From Gillisia sp. Hel1_33_143 (GTDB taxonomy: Bacteria; Bacteroidota; Bacteroidia; Flavobacteriales; Flavobacteriaceae): a DNA stretch of 64,000 nt. The position numbers and the translations under genes are program-made. Below the pieces are notes generated by a model. That model worked only from the letters and a program-made list of their open reading frames with translations, was not told the origin of the DNA and searched no databases. This document shows positions 61,426 through 64,000 of this stretch, piece by piece. The stretch spans positions 2,170,001-2,234,000 of the forward strand of contig NZ_LT629737.1 of assembly GCF_900104765.1 (NCBI RefSeq), read 5' to 3'. Within the stretch, counting starts at the first letter, position 1; each line of letters starts with the position of its first letter.

Positions 61426-61449
61426 GTTTTTAAGTTTTGATTTGGGATG

Positions 61450-61481
61450 TAAATATATGTATAACGTATTATTGCAGCCAA
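61450..61481 (-). promoter_or_regulatory. Promoter of the lipocalin-like gene (TTG-N21-TATATTTA)
   Basis: On the minus strand TTG (61479-61481) is followed after 21 nt by TATATTTA (61450-61457), one base from TAnnTTTG. The leader would be about 20 nt. Confidence 0.6.
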
Positions 61482-61711
61482 CGATTAAGAATTATTTATA
61501 CAAAATTTGGTATTTAAGAATATAATTAAATCTAGTTTAATACACTTGTTTGTTTAAAATATCATTTTGTAAAAATTTGAAATTAAGTTGGTTGCGTAAT
61601 TATTCAATTAGATATTAAAAGATTTTTTTCAGCCGTTTTATAATTCTTAACAACGATTAAACAAAATCACGAAGCTCACTAATTTATTTTTATAAAGTAA
61701 TAAAAACTTAA

Positions 61712-61969
61712 AAAGTTGTACCATCAGATCTTCTTGCATCTATTCTAAGTTATCATGTGGTATCTGGTTCTAATTATAGATCTTCAGATATAATGGATGG
61801 ATTTACTGTAATTACTTTTGAGACAGGTGATCTTACCTTAAATACAGGAGATAATGTTACAATATTAGATGAACGCGGCAGAACTTCAACTGTTGTAGTT
61901 GTAGGTATACAAGCCAATAATAGGGTAATTCATGCTATAAATAAAGTATTATTACCTGCAGCAGAGTAA
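61712..61969 (+). pseudogene. Decayed fasciclin-domain gene, C-terminal half only
   Basis: An open frame from 61712 (just after an in-frame TAA at 61709) to the stop at 61967-61969 encodes about 85 residues. They match only the second half of a fasciclin (FAS1) domain: VPSDLLASILSYHVVSG, then DGFTVITFETGDLTLNTG, VTILDERGRTSTV and the hallmark end QANNRVIHAINKVLLP. No signal peptide, N-terminal half or good ATG is present; only a GTG at 61757 inside the domain could start. The strand before 61712 is AT-rich and shows no remnant of the missing part. It keeps its terminator. I call it a 5'-deleted pseudogene of a secreted adhesion-type protein. Confidence 0.75.
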
Positions 61970-61984
61970 AATTATATTATATAT

Positions 61985-62017
61985 AAAAAGAAGCCTGGCA
62001 TTGTCAGGCTTCTTTTT
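61985..62017. terminator. Terminator after the fasciclin remnant
   Basis: Perfect arms AAAAAGAAGCCTG and CAGGCTTCTTTTT flank a 7-nt loop, with a T run on the plus strand. Confidence 0.92.
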
Positions 62018-62345
62018 ATGAAACATATTTTTAATAAATCGTAATAATTATAACTATGCTTAAGTTAGTTTAGAAGTGTATTTGAAAATGGTTATACTAT
62101 ATTTAAGATAAATATCTATTCATCAAATTTCCGCCTATCGATAAATATTTACAATTAGATTTCTAAATAACTAAACGGTTCTCTTCTCAAAGTTCAAACG
62201 ATTTAAATTTTAAATATAAATCGTTTTCAAATGAGGAGAGTTCAATTAATATCAAGTTGAGAACATAATTTTTCTATCATTTTTTAATGATTAGATGGAT
62301 CATGAATTTATAGAGTAGAGGTCTAAATTCTTAACTATATGAAAC
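62018..62345. other. AT-rich intergenic region without a recognisable gene
   Basis: Over 300 bases separate the fasciclin remnant from the yidC terminator. I find no ORF of note. The only structure is the inverted repeat at 62181-62240. Together with the fasciclin fragment it gives the impression of decayed sequence. Confidence 0.6.
62181..62240. repeat. 60-bp imperfect inverted repeat
   Basis: The left arm 62181-62205 (CTCTTCTCA ... AAACGATTTA) and the right arm 62217-62240 (TAAATCGTTT ... TGAGGAGAG) are complementary at both ends, with a looser middle. An outer GTTCTC/GAGAAC pair (62178-62183 and 62259-62264) may extend it. Could be a structured RNA, an operator or a decayed mobile-element end. 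Confidence 0.4.
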
Positions 62346-62373
62346 AAAAAAAAGCCCAGCAATGCCGGGCTTT
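62346..62373 (-). terminator. Terminator after yidC
   Basis: Arms AAAGCCCAGC and GCCGGGCTTT (one mismatch) flank AAT; on the minus strand a run of eight T follows, 23 bp after the yidC stop. Confidence 0.9.
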
Positions 62374-62395
62374 GATAATATAACGAAACTAAATT

Positions 62396-64000
62396 TTATT
62401 TTTTAGCGTTTTTTTGTTGTTCTGCTTGCTCCATCATTTCTTGCATCTTTCGAGCAAATTTACCTTGTTTCTTAGGTTTTTTCTTGTTTGCCTGAATCTT
62501 AGCATGAATCTTTTCTTCATCTACAATTACATACTTAATTACTAACATAATACCAATGGTAATAAGGTTAGATGTGAAGTAATACAATGATAATCCACTC
62601 GCATAATTGTTGAAGAATATCAACATCATTAAAGGAGATAGATACATTAAGAATTTCATGTTAGGCATTCCTGGCTGCTGAGCGTTTTGCATATTCTGCC
62701 CCGTGGTCATCATCATATAAACAAAGATGGCAATAGATGCAAGTATAGGGAACAAACTAACGTGATCTCCGTAAAAAGGTATGTTGAATGGAAGTTGAGC
62801 AATAGTATCATAACTAGAAAGGTCATCTGCCCATAAGAATCCTTTCTGTCTTAATTGAAAAGCACTTGGGAAAAACTGAAATAATGCATAGAAGACTGGG
62901 ATCTGCATTAAAGCCGGTAAACAACCGCTTAACGGACTCGCACCTGCCTTACTTTGCAACTTCATTGTTTCTTGTTGCTTTTTCATTGGGTTATCCTTGT
63001 ACTTTTCATTGATTTCATTGATCTCTGGGCGAAGGATCTTCATTTTTGCCTGAGATAAATAAGATTTATAAGTTACAGGAGATAATACCAATCTTACTAC
63101 TATGGTCATAACAATGATTGCAATACCATAACTTGGTAGAAATCCAGATAAGAACGCAAAGAACGGTATGAATATATTTTTGTTGATCCATCCAAATATT
63201 CCCCATCCTAAAGGAACAACTTCATCTAAATTACGGTCATAATCATTTAAGATCTTATAATCTGTAGGGCCATAATACCAATTCATGTTATAATTAAGCT
63301 CACCACCTTTTAAGGCTAGAGGTACAGAAGAACTAAATTCTTTGGTATAAACGGTATCAATATCTTCATCTTCAACTAGATCTTTAGATATAAAATCTGC
63401 TCTTTCAAATGGAGTGTCTGTTAAAAGAATAGAGGAGAAGAAGTGTTGTTTATAAGCAATGTAGGTTACATCTTCTGCATCTTCTTCGTCTAGCTTACCT
63501 TTTCCAACATCGCTATCGTCGCCATCATTATGCTCATAAGACAATTCTGTATATCTGTTTTCATAAGGAATACTTTTACTATGTCTATATCCTTTTAGCT
63601 TCCAGTCCATAACAATTTGAGACGAACCATTAATAACCCCATTTAAACCTTGAGATCTAACTGTAAAGTCCATCATGTATTCTCCCGGCTTTAGTACATA
63701 TCTGTATTCTAAAAATTCATCTGGAGAAACCTTTAACTTCATTGATATCACCTTATTCTCACCACTTTGAGTAAATGTAGGCTCAAAGTACATGTCTTGG
63801 GTGTTAATTACTTTCCCATCTCTCGTTGTAAAATTGATATTGAAAGAAGCATTACCATCTTTTATAGTGTAAACAGGAATAGAATCATAGGTTTTAAATT
63901 TAACCAACCTTGCTTCAGAAATATATCCACCTTTGTTATCAATCTTCAACTCTAAAACATCATTAGAGATGGTGGTAGTATTATTGGTTGCAGATGCTAA
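62396..64000 (-). CDS. yidC: Membrane protein insertase YidC (N-terminus beyond window)
   Basis: YidC inserts and folds inner-membrane proteins with or without SecYEG. The frame is open from the window end (codon at 63998-64000) to the stop at 62396-62398, giving 534 aa; the first membrane helix and true start lie outside. The periplasmic beta-sandwich domain (about 1-260) is followed by the insertase core: KNIFIPFFAFLSGFLPSYG, IIVMTIVVRLVLSPVTYKSY with the groove Arg, GASPLSGCLPALMQIPVFYALFQFF, and two more helices to about 485. The C-terminal tail is highly basic (KKKPKKQGKFARKMQEMMEQ, then KKNAKK), as in ribosome-binding YidC tails. Confidence 0.95.
   Translation of the reverse strand, partial: LASATNNTTTISNDVLELKIDNKGGYISEARLVKFKTYDSIPVYTIKDGNASFNINFTTRDGKVINTQDMYFEPTFTQSGENKVISMKLKVSPDEFLEYRYVLKPGEYMMDFTVRSQGLNGVINGSSQIVMDWKLKGYRHSKSIPYENRYTELSYEHNDGDDSDVGKGKLDEEDAEDVTYIAYKQHFFSSILLTDTPFERADFISKDLVEDEDIDTVYTKEFSSSVPLALKGGELNYNMNWYYGPTDYKILNDYDRNLDEVVPLGWGIFGWINKNIFIPFFAFLSGFLPSYGIAIIVMTIVVRLVLSPVTYKSYLSQAKMKILRPEINEINEKYKDNPMKKQQETMKLQSKAGASPLSGCLPALMQIPVFYALFQFFPSAFQLRQKGFLWADDLSSYDTIAQLPFNIPFYGDHVSLFPILASIAIFVYMMMTTGQNMQNAQQPGMPNMKFLMYLSPLMMLIFFNNYASGLSLYYFTSNLITIGIMLVIKYVIVDEEKIHAKIQANKKKPKKQGKFARKMQEMMEQAEQQKNAKK

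Noticed and set aside
1-64000. CRISPR arrays, prophage, IS elements, rRNA operons, restriction or toxin-antitoxin islands
   Set aside because: No regularly spaced repeats, transposase, integrase, phage structural genes or rRNA sequence could be seen; the HsdR_N protein stands alone.

Overview
The window looks like a chromosomal segment of a marine-type member of the Flavobacteriaceae (Bacteroidota), probably close to Gramella/Christiangramia or its relatives. This is an inference from several features: very AT-rich DNA; promoter-like TTG-N20-TAnnTTTG signals instead of sigma70 boxes; few Shine-Dalgarno sequences; bacillithiol genes (bshB1, ytxJ); DUF3570/DUF4266 proteins; short MenE; and many SPII lipoproteins. 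I see no prophage, IS element, CRISPR array or rRNA operon. Almost all of it is core genome in short operons separated by strong, often bidirectional hairpin terminators.

Layout. 1-2093: 3' truncated pheT (-). 2373-4478: recG (-). 4618-8558: tightly coupled operon of an M1 aminopeptidase and two tandem patatin-like phospholipases. 8555-9778: membrane protein and periplasmic DsrE-like protein (-). 9930-13242: uvrD/pcrA helicase, a Tudor-like DUF2945 protein and the Sua5/YrdC tRNA t6A enzyme. 13332-17326: YpfJ-like metallopeptidase lipoprotein, OmpA-family lipoprotein, GT2 glycosyltransferase and a stand-alone HsdR_N nuclease-like protein (all -). 17443-23307: holA followed by a menaquinone cluster (menA, MBL-fold hydrolase, menC, CPBP protease, menE). 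23366-27541: operon of a methylcrotonyl-CoA-type carboxylase beta subunit, an unknown secreted protein and an M1 peptidase (-). 27816-30284: unlisted 59-aa membrane protein, DinB protein and ettA. 30356-33857: four minus-strand genes (lipoprotein, DEAD helicase, histidine phosphatase, phytase-like esterase). 33976-37646: CsbD, ClpB (-), YtxJ and a 52-aa disordered ORF. 37738-40410: divergent fahA and glyA.

40645-43609 holds the most interesting block: a four-gene operon encoding a periplasmic thioredoxin, a secreted ApbE flavin transferase, a tiny DUF4266 lipoprotein ending in GGGCGCN and a DUF3570 outer-membrane barrel. All four products are predicted to leave the cytoplasm, and no known flavin acceptor lies nearby. 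43686-46261: MBL-fold lipoprotein (-) and trehalase (+). 46258-49310: histidine-degradation genes hutI-hutG with DUF1622 and GNAT genes (-). 49472-50903: PH-domain protein and zinc alcohol dehydrogenase (-). 51107-53016: PLP trans-sulfuration enzyme and bshB1. 53076-53150: tRNA-His with a near-consensus promoter. 53222-54500: PNPOx-like and SIMPL proteins (-). 54582-58583: guaA, a LysM/periplasmic-binding fusion and an OsmC protein. 58601-60873: nitronate monooxygenase-like protein and mnmA (-), with a degenerate palindromic repeat between them. 61003-61969: lipocalin-like lipoprotein (-) and the decayed C-terminal half of a fasciclin gene. 62396-64000: yidC (-), 5' truncated by the window end.

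Together the genes cover DNA repair and replication (recG, uvrD, holA), tRNA maturation and charging (pheT, sua5, mnmA, tRNA-His), menaquinone synthesis, catabolism of amino acids (Leu-type carboxylase, Tyr via fahA, His via hutGI, Ser/Gly via glyA, sulfur amino acids), thiol homeostasis (bshB1, ytxJ, thioredoxin, OsmC) and envelope functions.
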